Of a DNA stretch of 64,000 nt, positions 54,738 to 64,000 are shown one piece after another. Every line of letters begins with the position of its first letter. The first letter of the stretch is position 1. The position numbers and the translations under genes were made by a program. The DNA is from Sphaerisporangium krabiense (GTDB lineage: Bacteria > Actinomycetota > Actinomycetes > Streptosporangiales > Streptosporangiaceae), in assembly GCF_014200435.1 (NCBI RefSeq), contig NZ_JACHBR010000001.1:5646001-5710000 (forward strand), in the 5' to 3' direction. Below the pieces are notes generated by a model. That model saw nothing but the letters and a program-made list of their open reading frames with translations, ran no database searches and had not been told where the DNA came from.

Positions 54738-56090
54738 ATGTACACAGTGGCCGGGCTCGGCGTGTCGGGGATCGCGGCGGCGCGGAGCCTCGCGCGCGAC
54801 GGGCACAAGGTGGTGGTCGTCGAGGGCGTGGACGGCGAGCGGCAGCGGGCCGCGGCGGCCGGGCTGGCGGACGCCGGGATCGAGGTCCGCTTCGGCGGCG
54901 GCCTGCCCGAGGGCACCACGGTCGTGGTGACCTCGCCCGGCTGGCCGCCGTCCCACCCCCTGCTGGTGGAGGCCGCGGCGAGCGGCGTCGAGGTCATCGG
55001 CGAGGTCGAGCTGGCCTGGCGCGGGCGGCCCCCGGGGGCGGCCCCCTGGCTCGCGCTGACCGGCACCAACGGCAAGACCACGGCCGTGCGCATGCTGACC
55101 GCGATGCTCCGCGCCGCCGGGCACGACGCCGTCGCCGTGGGCAACGTCGGCACCCCCGTCGTCCAGGCCGTCGCCGAGCCGCACGACGTGCTCGCCGTCG
55201 AGCTGTCGAGCTTCCAGCTCCACTGGTCCTCCACCCTGGCCCCGGCCGCCGCCGCCGTGCTCAACGTCGCCGAGGACCATCTGGACTGGCACGGCTCCAT
55301 GGAGGAGTACGCCCGCGCCAAGGGCCGCGTCTTCGAGCGCGCCGGCGTGGTGGTCTACAACGCCGACGACCCCGTCTCCGCCCGCCTGGCGGCCCCGTAC
55401 GCGGGCGCGGCCGGCTTCACGCTGGAGGTGCCCGCCCCCGGGCGGCTCGGCGTCGTGGAGGACCTCCTGGTGGACCGGGCCTTCACCGGCGACCCCTCCA
55501 AGGCCGAGGAGCTGGCCACGCTGGAGGACGTGCGCCCGTTCGCGCCGCACAACGTCGCCAACGCCCTGGCCGCCGCCGCGCTGGCCCGCGCCTTCGGCGT
55601 GCCGCCCGAGGCCGTGCGCGCGGGCCTGCGGGCCCATGTCCCCGACCCGCACCGCATCGCCCACGTCGCGCGCGTCGCCGGGGTGGACTACGTGGACGAC
55701 TCCAAGGCCACCAACCCCCACGCCGCCGCCGCGTCCCTGGCCGCCTACCCCTCGGTCGTGTGGGTCGCGGGCGGGCTGCTGAAGGGCGCCGAGGTCGACG
55801 ACCTCGTCCGCCGCGCGGCGGGACGGCTGCGCGGGGCGGTGCTCCTCGGCGCGGACCGGGCGCGAATTCGCCAGGCTCTGGCGCGACACGCGCCGAATGT
55901 TCCGGTCGCCGAGGTCGAGGGGCAAGACACTGGGGTGATGGATCGTGTCGTCACCGAAGCCGCCCGGCTGGCCGCCCCCGGAGACACCGTGCTGCTGGCG
56001 CCCGCCGGGGCCTCCATGGACATCTTCGCCGACTACGGCGCCCGCGGGGAGGAGTTCGCGCGGGCCGTGCGCCGCCTGGCGGCCCCGTGA
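54738..56090 (+). CDS. murD: UDP-MurNAc-L-Ala:D-Glu ligase MurD
   Basis: The enzyme adds D-glutamate to UDP-MurNAc-L-Ala. The 450-residue protein has [13 protein letters not shown] (UDP-binding Rossmann part), [13 protein letters not shown] loop [35 protein letters not shown] and [14 protein letters not shown] 54738 follows GAAAGAGAG. The N-terminus starts directly at the Rossmann strand, slightly short. ftsW overlaps its end by GTGA. Confidence 0.95.
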   Translation: MYTVAGLGVSGIAAARSLARDGHKVVVVEGVDGERQRAAAAGLADAGIEVRFGGGLPEGTTVVVTSPGWPPSHPLLVEAAASGVEVIGEVELAWRGRPPGAAPWLALTGTNGKTTAVRMLTAMLRAAGHDAVAVGNVGTPVVQAVAEPHDVLAVELSSFQLHWSSTLAPAAAAVLNVAEDHLDWHGSMEEYARAKGRVFERAGVVVYNADDPVSARLAAPYAGAAGFTLEVPAPGRLGVVEDLLVDRAFTGDPSKAEELATLEDVRPFAPHNVANALAAAALARAFGVPPEAVRAGLRAHVPDPHRIAHVARVAGVDYVDDSKATNPHAAAASLAAYPSVVWVAGGLLKGAEVDDLVRRAAGRLRGAVLLGADRARIRQALARHAPNVPVAEVEGQDTGVMDRVVTEAARLAAPGDTVLLAPAGASMDIFADYGARGEEFARAVRRLAAP

Positions 56091-57430
56091 CCGCCGAGGC
56101 CACCGGGGCCGCCGCCCCCGCCGAGGGGACGGTGGCGTCCGGCGCGCGCCGCGGCCACGCGGGCGGCAGGCTGGCGGCGCTCGGCGAGCTGCTGAACCGC
56201 CCGCTCACCTCCTACTACCTGGTGCTCGGGTGCAGCCTGCTGCTGCTGGCGCTCGGCCTGATGATGGTGCTGTCGGCGTCCAGCATCGAGGCGCTGCAGA
56301 AGACCGGCAACCCGTTCTACTGGTTCATCAAGCAGTCGCTGTCGGTCGGCCTGGGCCTGCCCGCGATGTGGATCTGCTCGCGGCTGCCCCAGCGCTTCTT
56401 CCGCCTCGCCGGGTACCCGCTGATGATCCTCTCGATCATCGGGCTCATCATGGTCATCTTCATCGGCGAGACCGAGCTCGGCGCGCAGCGGTGGATCTAC
56501 ATCGGCGGGCTCACCATCCAGCCGTCGGAGCCCGCCAAGCTCGGCCTGATGCTGTGGGGCGCCGACCTGCTCGCGCGCAAGGCCAAGAACGGGCGCATCG
56601 AGTGGCGGCAGCTCCTGCTCCCGCTCCTGCCCGGCACCGTGATCCTCGCCGTCCTGGTCCTGCTCGGGAGCGACCTCGGCACCACGCTGGTCCTCATGCT
56701 GATCTTCCTGGCGCTGCTGTGGGTGGTCGGCGCGCCGCTCAAGCTGTTCGGCGTCATCCTGTCGGTCGCCGGCCTCGCCACCATCATCATGATCAGCGTC
56801 GAGGGCTACCGCTCCGACCGCATCACCGGCTGGCTGGACGTCTGGGGCAACGCCCAGACGTCGGGCTACCAGGCCGCGCAGGGCCAGATCGCGATGGGCT
56901 CGGGAGGCTGGTTCGGCCTCGGCCTCGGCAGCAGCCGCCAGAAGTGGAGCTGGGTGCCGCACGCCGAGAGCGACTTCATCTTCTCCATCATCGGCGAGGA
57001 GCTCGGCCTGATGGGCACGCTGGTCGTGATCGCCCTGTTCGGCCTGCTCGGGTACGCGGGCCTGCGGGTGGCCTCCCGCGTCAAGGACCCGTTCATCCGC
57101 CTGGCCGCCTCCGCGGCGGTCGCCTGGATCGCCGGGCAGGCCATCGTCAACATCGGCGCGGTGATCGGCGCGTTGCCCATCACGGGCATTCCGCTGCCGC
57201 TGGTGTCGTACGGTGGTTCGGCACTGTTGCCCACGCTCGCGGCGCTCGGCATGTTGTTGTCGTTCGCCAAACGGGAGCCGGGCGCGGCCGACGCACTGGC
57301 CGCTCGCGGCCCCGGCCCCTTGGCGCGGGCTCTAAGCTGGCTTGGTTTGGGTCGTCCATCGGCGAAGGGGCGCCGTCCCGGGCGTCTCCGGGCCGACATC
57401 GAGGCACGTGGAGTGAAAGGACCGACATGA
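56087..57430 (+). CDS. ftsW: Septal peptidoglycan polymerase FtsW (SEDS family)
   Basis: FtsW polymerises lipid II at the septum together with FtsI. The 447-residue protein has a ~45-residue cytoplasmic tail, ten helices, and the SEDS motifs [30 protein letters not shown], a long loop with [16 protein letters not shown] and [17 protein letters not shown], and [20 protein letters not shown] 56087 overlaps the murD stop; murG overlaps its end. Confidence 0.95.
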   Translation: MTAEATGAAAPAEGTVASGARRGHAGGRLAALGELLNRPLTSYYLVLGCSLLLLALGLMMVLSASSIEALQKTGNPFYWFIKQSLSVGLGLPAMWICSRLPQRFFRLAGYPLMILSIIGLIMVIFIGETELGAQRWIYIGGLTIQPSEPAKLGLMLWGADLLARKAKNGRIEWRQLLLPLLPGTVILAVLVLLGSDLGTTLVLMLIFLALLWVVGAPLKLFGVILSVAGLATIIMISVEGYRSDRITGWLDVWGNAQTSGYQAAQGQIAMGSGGWFGLGLGSSRQKWSWVPHAESDFIFSIIGEELGLMGTLVVIALFGLLGYAGLRVASRVKDPFIRLAASAAVAWIAGQAIVNIGAVIGALPITGIPLPLVSYGGSALLPTLAALGMLLSFAKREPGAADALAARGPGPLARALSWLGLGRPSAKGRRPGRLRADIEARGVKGPT

Positions 57431-58518
57431 GGGTGGTCCTCGCAGGCGGCGGCACGGCCGGCCACATCGAACCCGCTCTGGCGCTCGCCGACGCGCTGCG
57501 CAGGTACGACCCCTCCATCGGGGTCACCTGCCTCGGCACCGAGCGCGGGCTGGAGACGAGGCTGGTGCCCGCGCGGGGGTACGAGCTGGCGCTGGTGCCC
57601 GCGGTCCCGTTGCCGCGCGCCATCACGCCGCAGCTTCTGACGGTGCCGGGCCGCCTGGCGGGCGCGATCAACACCGCCGCCGGCATCCTGGACCGGTCGC
57701 AGGCCGACGTGCTCGTCGGCTTCGGAGGGTACGTCGCCACGCCCGCCTACCTGGGCGCGCGGCGGCGCGGCGTGCCGATCGTGGTGCACGAGGCCAATCC
57801 GCGGCCGGGCCTGGCCAACCGGCTCGGCGCCCGGCTCACCGAGCACGTCTTCACCGGCCATCCCGACGCCGTCCTGCCGCGCGCCCAGTACGTCGGCATC
57901 CCGCTGCGCCGTGAGATCGCCATGCTGGACCGGCTGTCCATGGGCGACAAGGCGCGGTCCTACTTCGGGCTGGAGAGCGACCGGCCGACGTTGCTGGTGT
58001 TCGGCGGCTCCCAGGGCGCCCGCGCGATCAACGAGGCGGCCCTCGCCGCCGCGCCCGCGCTGCGCCAGGCCGGCGTCCAGGTCGTCCACGTGGTGGGCCC
58101 GAAGAACGAGCTCATCGCGGAGCCGCCGCCCGGCGACCCGCAGTACGTCGTGCTGCCCTACATCGACCGCATGGACCTCGCGTACGCGGCGGCGGACTTC
58201 GTGCTGTGCCGCAGCGGCGCGCTCACCTGCGCCGAGCTGACCGCCGTGGGGCTGCCCGCGGCCTTCGTTCCGCTGCCGCACGGCAACGGCGAGCAGAGTC
58301 TCAACGCGGCGCCGATCGTCCAGGCCGGGGGAGGCATCATGGTGGACAACGCCGACCTCACCACCGAGTGGATCCTCCGCAACGTGCTGCCCATCCTGCG
58401 CGACCCCGAGCGGGTCGTCGCCATGTCGGCCGCCGCCGCCCGCATGGGGCGCAAGGACGCCGACGAGGTGCTCGCGGGCAAGGTGCTCGGCGTGGTGGCC
58501 GCGGGAGGCCGGCGATGA
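57427..58518 (+). CDS. murG: UDP-GlcNAc:lipid I N-acetylglucosaminyltransferase MurG
   Basis: This peripheral membrane GT-B glycosyltransferase converts lipid I to lipid II. The 363-residue protein starts [20 protein letters not shown], the acceptor-phosphate loop, and has [46 protein letters not shown] and the UDP-binding [18 protein letters not shown] with [16 protein letters not shown] overlaps on both sides tie it to ftsW and murC. Confidence 0.95.
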   Translation: MRVVLAGGGTAGHIEPALALADALRRYDPSIGVTCLGTERGLETRLVPARGYELALVPAVPLPRAITPQLLTVPGRLAGAINTAAGILDRSQADVLVGFGGYVATPAYLGARRRGVPIVVHEANPRPGLANRLGARLTEHVFTGHPDAVLPRAQYVGIPLRREIAMLDRLSMGDKARSYFGLESDRPTLLVFGGSQGARAINEAALAAAPALRQAGVQVVHVVGPKNELIAEPPPGDPQYVVLPYIDRMDLAYAAADFVLCRSGALTCAELTAVGLPAAFVPLPHGNGEQSLNAAPIVQAGGGIMVDNADLTTEWILRNVLPILRDPERVVAMSAAAARMGRKDADEVLAGKVLGVVAAGGRR

Positions 58519-59924
58519 GCCTGGTCAAGCCGGTCGCCCCGGTCGCCGCCGGCGAGCTCGGCCGCGTGCACTTCATCGGCATCGGCGGCGCGGGCATGTC
58601 CGGCATCGCGCGCATCCTGCTCAAGCGGGGCGTGAAGGTGTCCGGCAGCGACGCGCGCGGCTCCGCCATGGTCAACGAGCTGCGCGAGCTCGGCGCGCTG
58701 GTCCACGTCGGCCACGCCGCGTCCCACATCAAGAACGTCGACACCGTCGTGGTGTCCACCGCCATCCGCGACTCCAACCCCGAGCTCGGCGAGGCCCTGC
58801 GCCAGGGGCTGCGCGTGATCCCGAGGGCCGCGGCGCTGGCCGCGGTCATGGTCGGCCGCAGCGGCATCGCGATCGCCGGCACGCACGGCAAGACCACCAC
58901 CTCCTCGATGCTCACCGTCGCCCTGCAGAAGTGCGGCCGCGACCCGTCCTACTGCGTGGGCGGCCAGCTCGTGACCACCGGTCTCGGCGCCGACGAGGGC
59001 GCGGGCGAGGTGTTCGTGGCCGAGGCCGACGAGAGCGACGGCTCGTTCCTCATGCTCGCCCCCGAGATCGCGGTGGTGACCAACGTCGAGGCCGACCACC
59101 TGGACAACTACGGCGACCCGCAGGCGGTGTACGACGGGTTCGCCCGCTTCGCCGAGCGCGTCGGCTCCACGCTGGTCCTGTGCGCCGACGATCCCGGGTC
59201 CGCGGTCCTGGCCGCCCCCGCGCGGGCCAGGGGCCTGCGGGTCCGCACCTACGGCGAGTCCGAGGGCGCCGACCTGCGCGTGTCGGGCATCGAGCCGGAC
59301 GGCTTCGGCGTCGCCTTCCACGTCGAGGGCAAGGGCGAGGTCAGGCTCTCGGTCCCCGGCCGGCACAACGCCCTGAACGCCACGGCGGCGCTCGCCGTGG
59401 CCGAGGAGCTCGGCGTGCCCTTCGACGAGTTCCGCGACGGCCTCGCCGCGTTCACCGGCGCCAAGCGGCGCTTCGAGGCCAAGGGGGAGGCCGCCGGGGT
59501 GGCCGTCTTCGACAGCTACGCCCACCACCCCACCGAGCTGGCCGCCGACCTGCGCGCCGCCCGCGACGTCGTGGCGTCCTTCTCCGGGCCCTCCGGACGG
59601 GTCATCGCGGTGTTCCAGCCGCACCTGTACTCGCGCACGCGCTTCTTCGCCGACGAGTTCGGGGCCGCGCTGGCGCTGGCCGACGAGGCGGTCGTCCTGG
59701 ACGTCTACGGCGCCCGCGAGGACCCCGAGCCGGGCGTGTCCGGGGCGCTGGTGGCCGGGAAGGTGCCGCTCCCGGCCGAGCGGGTCGCCTACGCGCCCGA
59801 ACGCGGCGCGGTGCCCGCCCTGGTGGCCGGGCGGGCCAGGCCGGGGGACATCGTGCTCACCATGGGCGCGGGCGACGTCACCGAGCTCGGGCCGCTCATC
59901 GTCGCGGCGCTCGCCGCGCGGTGA
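58515..59924 (+). CDS. murC: UDP-MurNAc:L-Ala ligase MurC
   Basis: The enzyme starts the stem peptide by adding L-alanine. The 469-residue protein has [21 protein letters not shown] loop [58 protein letters not shown] and [16 protein letters not shown], all typical of MurC. ATG 58515 overlaps murG; ftsQ starts at GTGA on its stop. Confidence 0.96.
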   Translation: MSLVKPVAPVAAGELGRVHFIGIGGAGMSGIARILLKRGVKVSGSDARGSAMVNELRELGALVHVGHAASHIKNVDTVVVSTAIRDSNPELGEALRQGLRVIPRAAALAAVMVGRSGIAIAGTHGKTTTSSMLTVALQKCGRDPSYCVGGQLVTTGLGADEGAGEVFVAEADESDGSFLMLAPEIAVVTNVEADHLDNYGDPQAVYDGFARFAERVGSTLVLCADDPGSAVLAAPARARGLRVRTYGESEGADLRVSGIEPDGFGVAFHVEGKGEVRLSVPGRHNALNATAALAVAEELGVPFDEFRDGLAAFTGAKRRFEAKGEAAGVAVFDSYAHHPTELAADLRAARDVVASFSGPSGRVIAVFQPHLYSRTRFFADEFGAALALADEAVVLDVYGAREDPEPGVSGALVAGKVPLPAERVAYAPERGAVPALVAGRARPGDIVLTMGAGDVTELGPLIVAALAAR

Positions 59925-60592
59925 GCCGCCGGGCCTGGCGCGTCGTCCTGGCCGCCCTGCTGACCTGCGGGGTGGTCGGGGCTGCGGCGTGGCTCGTGTT
60001 CTTCTCGCCGGTCCTCGGCGTGCGCCACGTCGCCGTGTCGGGCAACGTCATGGTCACCGACGAGGAGGTCAGGCGGGCCGCCGCGGTCCGCGAGCTGACC
60101 CCGATGGCCACCGTCGACCTGGAGGCCGTGCGGCGCGCGGTCGCGGGGCTGCGCCGGGTGGAGTCCGCCACCGTGGAGCGGGCCTGGCCGGACACGCTCA
60201 AGGTCCGCGTGGCCGAGCGCAGGCCCGTCGCCGTCGTCCCCTGGGGCGGCGCGGCGGCGGTCGTCGACCGGCACGCCGTGGTGATAGAGACCAAGGGCTC
60301 GGCGCCGTTCGGCCTGCCCGCGCTCCAGGTGCCCCGCTTCGCCGCGGGCGACCCCGCCACCATGGCGGCGCTCAAGGTCGCCGGCGGGCTTCCCGAGGAT
60401 CTGACCCGCATGATCAGGACCGTGAGCGCGACATCCGCCGCGGATGTCTCGCTCCGGCTCGGCGACGGCCGTACGATCATGTGGGGAGGGGCAGAGCGCA
60501 CGCGCGACAAGGCGCGCATCGCGCTCACGCTGCTGGAACGCCCCGCCCAGCGGTACGACGTCAGCTCTCCGGACGTCGTGACGATCAAGTGA
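59921..60592 (+). CDS. ftsQ: Division protein FtsQ
   Basis: This bitopic scaffold of the divisome has 223 residues: a short cytoplasmic end, a transmembrane helix (VVLAALLTCGVVGAAAWLVFF), the POTRA domain (GVRHVAVSGNVMVTDEEVRRAA, VESATVERAWPDTLKVRVAER) and the beta domain. GTG 59921 overlaps the murC stop. The N-terminal tail is short compared with FtsQ of many actinobacteria. Confidence 0.92.
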   Translation: MSRRAWRVVLAALLTCGVVGAAAWLVFFSPVLGVRHVAVSGNVMVTDEEVRRAAAVRELTPMATVDLEAVRRAVAGLRRVESATVERAWPDTLKVRVAERRPVAVVPWGGAAAVVDRHAVVIETKGSAPFGLPALQVPRFAAGDPATMAALKVAGGLPEDLTRMIRTVSATSAADVSLRLGDGRTIMWGGAERTRDKARIALTLLERPAQRYDVSSPDVVTIK

Positions 60593-60673
60593 CCTGTCCC
60601 ACAGCCCGGCGGGAAGCCGCAGGAGCGAAAGGGACAGGCGGCAACACGCCGGGCGCGCTTGCGGCGCGGTGAG

Positions 60674-60703
60674 TTGACCCTGGGGGACGGGCAACCCTAC
60701 TGT
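60674..60703 (+). promoter_or_regulatory. Candidate ftsZ promoter
   Basis: TTGACC (60674-60679), an 18-bp spacer and TACTGT (60698-60703) lie about 125 nt before the ftsZ start. A second TTGACA is at 60721-60726, but without an obvious -10. Confidence 0.5.
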
Positions 60704-60726
60704 CCGTATCATTCCTCAGGTTGACA

Positions 60727-60759
60727 TAACTCTAAATCTCAACTTGAGGGTGAGAGTTA
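60727..60759. promoter_or_regulatory. 33-bp dyad in the ftsZ leader, candidate operator
   Basis: TAACTCT (60727-60733) mirrors AGAGTTA (60753-60759), and CTCAA mirrors TTGAG around the same centre at 60743. The segment is strikingly AT-rich for this genome and directly follows a TTGACA. Confidence 0.55.
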
Positions 60760-60827
60760 AACAAGAAGGTCCGGCACCGTTTCGGGCTTCACGTAATGCA
60801 AGTAAACGAGCGGAAAGGCCCCTCGTC

Positions 60828-62297
60828 GTGGCAGCACCGCAGAACTACCTCGCGGTCATCAAGGTCGTCGGCATCGGCGGCGGCGGAGTGAACGCCGTGA
60901 ACCGGATGATCGAGGAGGGACTCAAGGGCGTCGAGTTCATCGCCATCAACACCGACGCCCAGGCGCTGCTGATGAGTGACGCCGACGTCAAGCTGGACGT
61001 CGGGCGCGAGCTCACGCGGGGCCTCGGCGCGGGGGCCAACCCCGAGGTCGGACGCAAGGCCGCCGAGGACCACCGCGAAGAGATCGAAGAGGTCCTCAAG
61101 GGCGCCGACATGGTCTTCGTCACGGCGGGCGAGGGCGGCGGCACCGGCACCGGCGGCGCGCCCGTGGTGGCGAACATCGCCCGCTCGCTCGGCGCGCTCA
61201 CCATAGGCGTCGTCACCCGGCCCTTCAGCTTCGAGGGCCGCCGCAGGGCCATGCAGGCCGAGGCCGGCATAGAGACCCTGCGCGACGAGGTCGACACGCT
61301 GATCGTCATCCCCAACGACCGGCTGCTGTCGATCTCCGACCGCCAGGTCAGCGTGCTGGACGCCTTCAAGGCGGCCGACCAGGTCCTGCTGTCCGGTGTC
61401 CAGGGCATCACCGACCTGATCACCACGCCCGGCCTGATCAACCTCGACTTCGCGGACGTCAAGTCGGTCATGTCCGGCGCGGGGTCGGCCCTCATGGGCA
61501 TCGGCCACGCCCGCGGCGACGACCGCTCGGTGGCCGCGGCCGAGATGGCGGTCTCCAGCCCGCTGCTGGAGGCCAGCATCGACGGCGCCCACGGCGTGCT
61601 GCTGTCCATCGCCGGCGGCTCCGACCTCGGCCTCTTCGAGATCAACGAGGCGGCCCAGCTCGTGTCCAACGCCGCGGCCCTGGACGCCAACATCATCTTC
61701 GGCACGGTGATCGACGACGCCCTCGGCGACGAGGTCCGCGTCACGGTGATCGCCGCCGGGTTCGACGAGCCCGGGGCGGAGAACCAGCCGGCCGCGCAGC
61801 CGATGGCGCGCCCGCAGGCGGCCGCGAGGCCCGCCCCGCAGACCCCGCCGCCCGCCGCGTCCCCGGCCCGCGCCGCCGCCCCGGCCCCGCAGCCGGCCCC
61901 GCAGCCGCCCAAGGCCGAGCCGTCGCGCGCCGAGCGCCCCGCCCCGGTCCGCCCGCTGCCGGCCTCGCACGCCGCCCCGGCGAGCACGGCACCGGCGCAC
62001 CCCGCCCCGGCGCATCCCGCCCCGGTGCACTCGGCCCCGCACCCGGTGCCGCAGGCCGCCCCGGTGGCGCCCGAGCCCGTCCCGGCCCCCGAGCCCGCCC
62101 CGGCGCCCGCTCCCTTCGCGCGGGAGGCCGCCGAGCCCGCCCCGCACGCCGAGCCCCAGAGCCCGGTGTCGATCCCGCGGCCGGCGCCCGAGCCGCCCAC
62201 CCCCATCACCTCCCGCGTCTCCGAGCCCGCCCGGCGCCGTCCGGTGGTCTTCGAGGAGCAGGAGGAGGAGCTGGACGTCCCCGACTTCCTGAAGTGA
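60828..62297 (+). CDS. ftsZ: Cell division GTPase FtsZ
   Basis: This tubulin-like GTPase forms the Z ring. The 489-residue protein has [18 protein letters not shown], the tubulin signature [22 protein letters not shown], and [20 protein letters not shown] (T7 loop). A ~150-residue Ala/Pro-rich linker leads to the conserved tail LDVPDFLK that binds SepF and FtsW. GTG 60828 has GGAAAGG about 10 nt upstream and heads the conserved sequence [11 protein letters not shown]; the longer frame to 60744 runs through the operator. Confidence 0.96.
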   Translation: MAAPQNYLAVIKVVGIGGGGVNAVNRMIEEGLKGVEFIAINTDAQALLMSDADVKLDVGRELTRGLGAGANPEVGRKAAEDHREEIEEVLKGADMVFVTAGEGGGTGTGGAPVVANIARSLGALTIGVVTRPFSFEGRRRAMQAEAGIETLRDEVDTLIVIPNDRLLSISDRQVSVLDAFKAADQVLLSGVQGITDLITTPGLINLDFADVKSVMSGAGSALMGIGHARGDDRSVAAAEMAVSSPLLEASIDGAHGVLLSIAGGSDLGLFEINEAAQLVSNAAALDANIIFGTVIDDALGDEVRVTVIAAGFDEPGAENQPAAQPMARPQAAARPAPQTPPPAASPARAAAPAPQPAPQPPKAEPSRAERPAPVRPLPASHAAPASTAPAHPAPAHPAPVHSAPHPVPQAAPVAPEPVPAPEPAPAPAPFAREAAEPAPHAEPQSPVSIPRPAPEPPTPITSRVSEPARRRPVVFEEQEEELDVPDFLK

Positions 62298-62303
62298 GCC
62301 CCC

Positions 62304-62334
62304 GGCGCGCGCCACCCGTACGGGGGCGCGCGCC
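62304..62334 (+). terminator. Terminator behind ftsZ
   Basis: A perfect 10-bp stem GGCGCGCGCC/GGCGCGCGCC (62304-62313 with 62325-62334) has an 11-nt loop that is itself self-complementary (CCCGTACGGG). It lies 6 nt after the stop. Confidence 0.8.
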
Positions 62335-62375
62335 GCGGCGGCGGGGGCGGCGCGGCCGGGGTCCCGCGCGGCCCG

Positions 62376-62381
62376 TACGCT
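62376..62381 (+). promoter_or_regulatory. Candidate -10 box for the yggS-sepF transcript
   Basis: TACGCT follows the ftsZ terminator and precedes GTG 62429 by 47 nt. Confidence 0.4.
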
Positions 62382-62428
62382 GATGCCCGGCCACCCGTAC
62401 CGACCACCGAAGTGACGCGGACCCCCAC

Positions 62429-63139
62429 GTGAACGACACCCACACGACGCGGCGCGACGAGATCGCCGCGGGCCTCGCCGAGGTCGAGCGCCGCATCGCG
62501 GACGCCTGCGAGGCCGCGGGCCGCGCGCGCGGCGAGGTCACGCTCGTGGCGATCAGCAAGACCTACCCCGCCTCCGACGTGCGGATCCTGGCCGCCCTCG
62601 GCGTCCGCGACGTCGGCGAGAACCGCGACCAGGAGGCGGCGCCCAAGGCGGCCGACTGCGCGGACCTCTCGCTGACCTGGCACTTCGTCGGCCAGTTGCA
62701 GACCAACAAGGCCAGGTCCGTCGTCTCCTACGCCGATGTGATCCACTCGGTGGACCGGGAGCGCCTGGCCGGGGCGCTCTCCCGCGAGGCCGTCCGGGCG
62801 GGGCGCCGCCTCACCTGCCTGGTGCAGGTCGCCCTCGGGGACGAGCCCGGCAGGGGAGGGGTCGCCCCCGAGGGGCTCGCGCCGCTGGCGGACGCCATCG
62901 CCGGCGCGGAGGGCCTGGTGCTCGGCGGCGTCATGGCCGTGGCGCCGCTCGGCGCCGACCCCGCCCCCGCGTTCGCGCGGTTGCGCGACCTGTCCGAGGC
63001 CCTGCGGGCCGATCATCCAGGAGCGACGGTCGTATCGGCCGGAATGAGCGGAGATCTGGCCGAGGCCATCGCCCACGGAGCGACACACGTGCGTGTCGGT
63101 ACGGCGTTGCTCGGTCGCCGGAAGCCCTTCGTCAGGTAA
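62429..63139 (+). CDS. PLP-binding YggS-family protein
   Basis: This pyridoxal-phosphate homeostasis protein has an alanine-racemase-like barrel and 236 residues. The PLP lysine is Lys44 in [39 protein letters not shown], and [27 protein letters not shown] (phosphate binding) are the family blocks. It is the usual neighbour of sepF. The pgeF (YfiH) gene that often sits between ftsZ and yggS is absent. The Shine-Dalgarno before GTG 62429 is weak. Confidence 0.9.
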   Translation: MNDTHTTRRDEIAAGLAEVERRIADACEAAGRARGEVTLVAISKTYPASDVRILAALGVRDVGENRDQEAAPKAADCADLSLTWHFVGQLQTNKARSVVSYADVIHSVDRERLAGALSREAVRAGRRLTCLVQVALGDEPGRGGVAPEGLAPLADAIAGAEGLVLGGVMAVAPLGADPAPAFARLRDLSEALRADHPGATVVSAGMSGDLAEAIAHGATHVRVGTALLGRRKPFVR

Positions 63140-63240
63140 TGTCCCCCCGAGTGGACCTTGATGTCCATGTATCCGAGGTCGATGGCGGTGCCTTAGGTTG
63201 CCCTGGGTACGGCGACCGTGAGCAGGAGGACGACGTAGCG

Positions 63241-63750
63241 ATGGCCGGCGCGATGCGCAAGATGGCGGTCTACCTCGGTCTCGTGGAGGACGACCGCTAC
63301 CCGGATTATGGCACTTACGCCGAGGACGAGGACTACCCCGACGAGTACGTCGACCGGCGGCGTGGCGACGAGCGTGGGCTTGGAACGCCCCAAGACGGCC
63401 CGGAGGAGACCGAGACCCCGGTCCCGGCACCCCGGGCGGGGGCGGCGGTCGCCGAGCGCCGTACGACCGATCTGGCGCGGATCACCACGCTTCACCCCCG
63501 CACGTACAACGAGGCGCGTACGATCGGGGAGCACTTCCGTGAGGGCACACCCGTCATCATGAACTTGACCGAGATGGTCGACAGTGACGCGAAGCGGCTT
63601 GTCGATTTCGCGGCAGGTCTGGTTTTTGGCCTACATGGAAGCATTGAACGTGTTACGAACAAGGTGTTCCTGTTGTCCCCAGCCAATGTCGAGGTGACCG
63701 CCGAGGACAAGGCCCGAATCGCGGAACGCGGGTTCTTCAATCAGAGCTAG
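63241..63750 (+). CDS. sepF: Cell division protein SepF
   Basis: SepF anchors FtsZ to the membrane. The 169-residue protein has an amphipathic N-terminal helix ([18 protein letters not shown]), an acidic Tyr-rich linker ([17 protein letters not shown]), and the C-terminal SepF fold ([50 protein letters not shown]). AGGAGG lies 11 nt before ATG 63241; the frame's 34 upstream codons are not SepF-like. Confidence 0.94.
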   Translation: MAGAMRKMAVYLGLVEDDRYPDYGTYAEDEDYPDEYVDRRRGDERGLGTPQDGPEETETPVPAPRAGAAVAERRTTDLARITTLHPRTYNEARTIGEHFREGTPVIMNLTEMVDSDAKRLVDFAAGLVFGLHGSIERVTNKVFLLSPANVEVTAEDKARIAERGFFNQS

Positions 63751-63859
63751 AGTTCCACCATGAACAGTTCACGGCCGGACACGGCCGGCACGACCAGCTT
63801 GGCCCACAGGGCCCACCCCGACCGAGGCCGGCAGCGCGGAACGGAGGCAGGACGCGACC

Positions 63860-64000
63860 GTGGGGGTTCTTAGAGAGATCGTGGTCGCGATCCTGTCGAT
63901 CTATCTCGTGCTCCTGATCGGCAGAATGATCTTCGAGACGGTGCAGGCGTTCGCCCGTTCATGGCATCCACGTGGTGTCGTGCTCGTGCTCGCCGAGGCC
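63860..64000 (+). CDS. YggT-family membrane protein, N-terminal part (cut by the window end)
   Basis: The first 47 residues are VGVLREIVVAILSIYLVLLI, then GRMIFETVQAFARSWHPRG and the start of the VVLVLAEA helix. This matches the YggT family located after sepF in actinobacterial division clusters. GTG 63860 follows GGAGGCAGGACG. The next expected gene outside the window is divIVA/wag31. Confidence 0.85.
   Translation, partial: MGVLREIVVAILSIYLVLLIGRMIFETVQAFARSWHPRGVVLVLAEA

Overview
The window is a very GC-rich (roughly 70% or more) actinobacterial chromosome segment. Gene content and order point to the Streptosporangiales/Streptosporangiaceae; this is my inference, not a computed classification. 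The supporting features are an actinobacterial dcw cluster (mraZ to yggT), FMN-riboswitch rib genes with a ribM-type transporter, an F420-type LLM oxidoreductase, a DUF3040 protein, and many starts placed 6-8 nt after a TAnnnT -10 box (leaderless transcripts).

Layout. 1-5.2 kb: housekeeping genes def (3' end), fmt, rsmB, a cupin gene, a secreted seven-repeat protein and rpe. 5.3-21.6 kb: an accessory block lying between rpe and the rib genes. It holds an SDR oxidoreductase, a 2,352-residue secreted RHS/YD-repeat polymorphic toxin with an inserted chitin-binding-type module, a Hint self-cleavage domain and a C-terminal toxin, its candidate immunity gene, an AT-richer scar with a wrecked alpha/beta-hydrolase gene and an orphan gene, and a five-gene peptide ABC transporter operon. 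21.9-25.8 kb: an FMN riboswitch followed by ribE-ribM-ribBA-ribH and a small PH-domain-like membrane protein. 26.4-30.1 kb (minus): an ssuCBAD-type sulfonate uptake and desulfonation operon. 30.3-34.4 kb: a molybdenum-hydroxylase maturation set (CoxD-like AAA ATPase, CoxE-like VWA protein, XdhC/CoxF protein, MocA-like nucleotidyltransferase) without the hydroxylase subunits. 34.5-40.4 kb: an F420-type LLM oxidoreductase, an M24 peptidase, efp, nusB, a methyltransferase, SOS-type dinB and DUF3040. 40.7-45.4 kb (minus): moxR, DUF58 and a TgpA-like transglutaminase. 45.9-64 kb: the division and wall cluster mraZ, rsmH, ftsL, ftsI, murE, murF, mraY, murD, ftsW, murG, murC, ftsQ, ftsZ, yggS, sepF and yggT (cut by the window end).

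How it works together. The dcw genes are almost all joined by 4-nt ATGA/GTGA overlaps and make and polymerise lipid II at the septum. The rib genes make riboflavin under FMN control. The RHS protein and its small downstream partner form a contact or secreted toxin-immunity pair. Regulation readable from the sequence includes four GTGG boxes at exact 10-bp spacing over the mraZ promoter, a LexA-type box touching the dinB -10, a 33-bp dyad before ftsZ, a perfect palindrome before the peptide operon, the FMN riboswitch, and several long perfect terminator hairpins. Two gene junctions (ribBA/ribH and xdhC/mocA) carry 12-13-codon mini-ORFs that overlap both neighbours by ATGA and look like local duplications.
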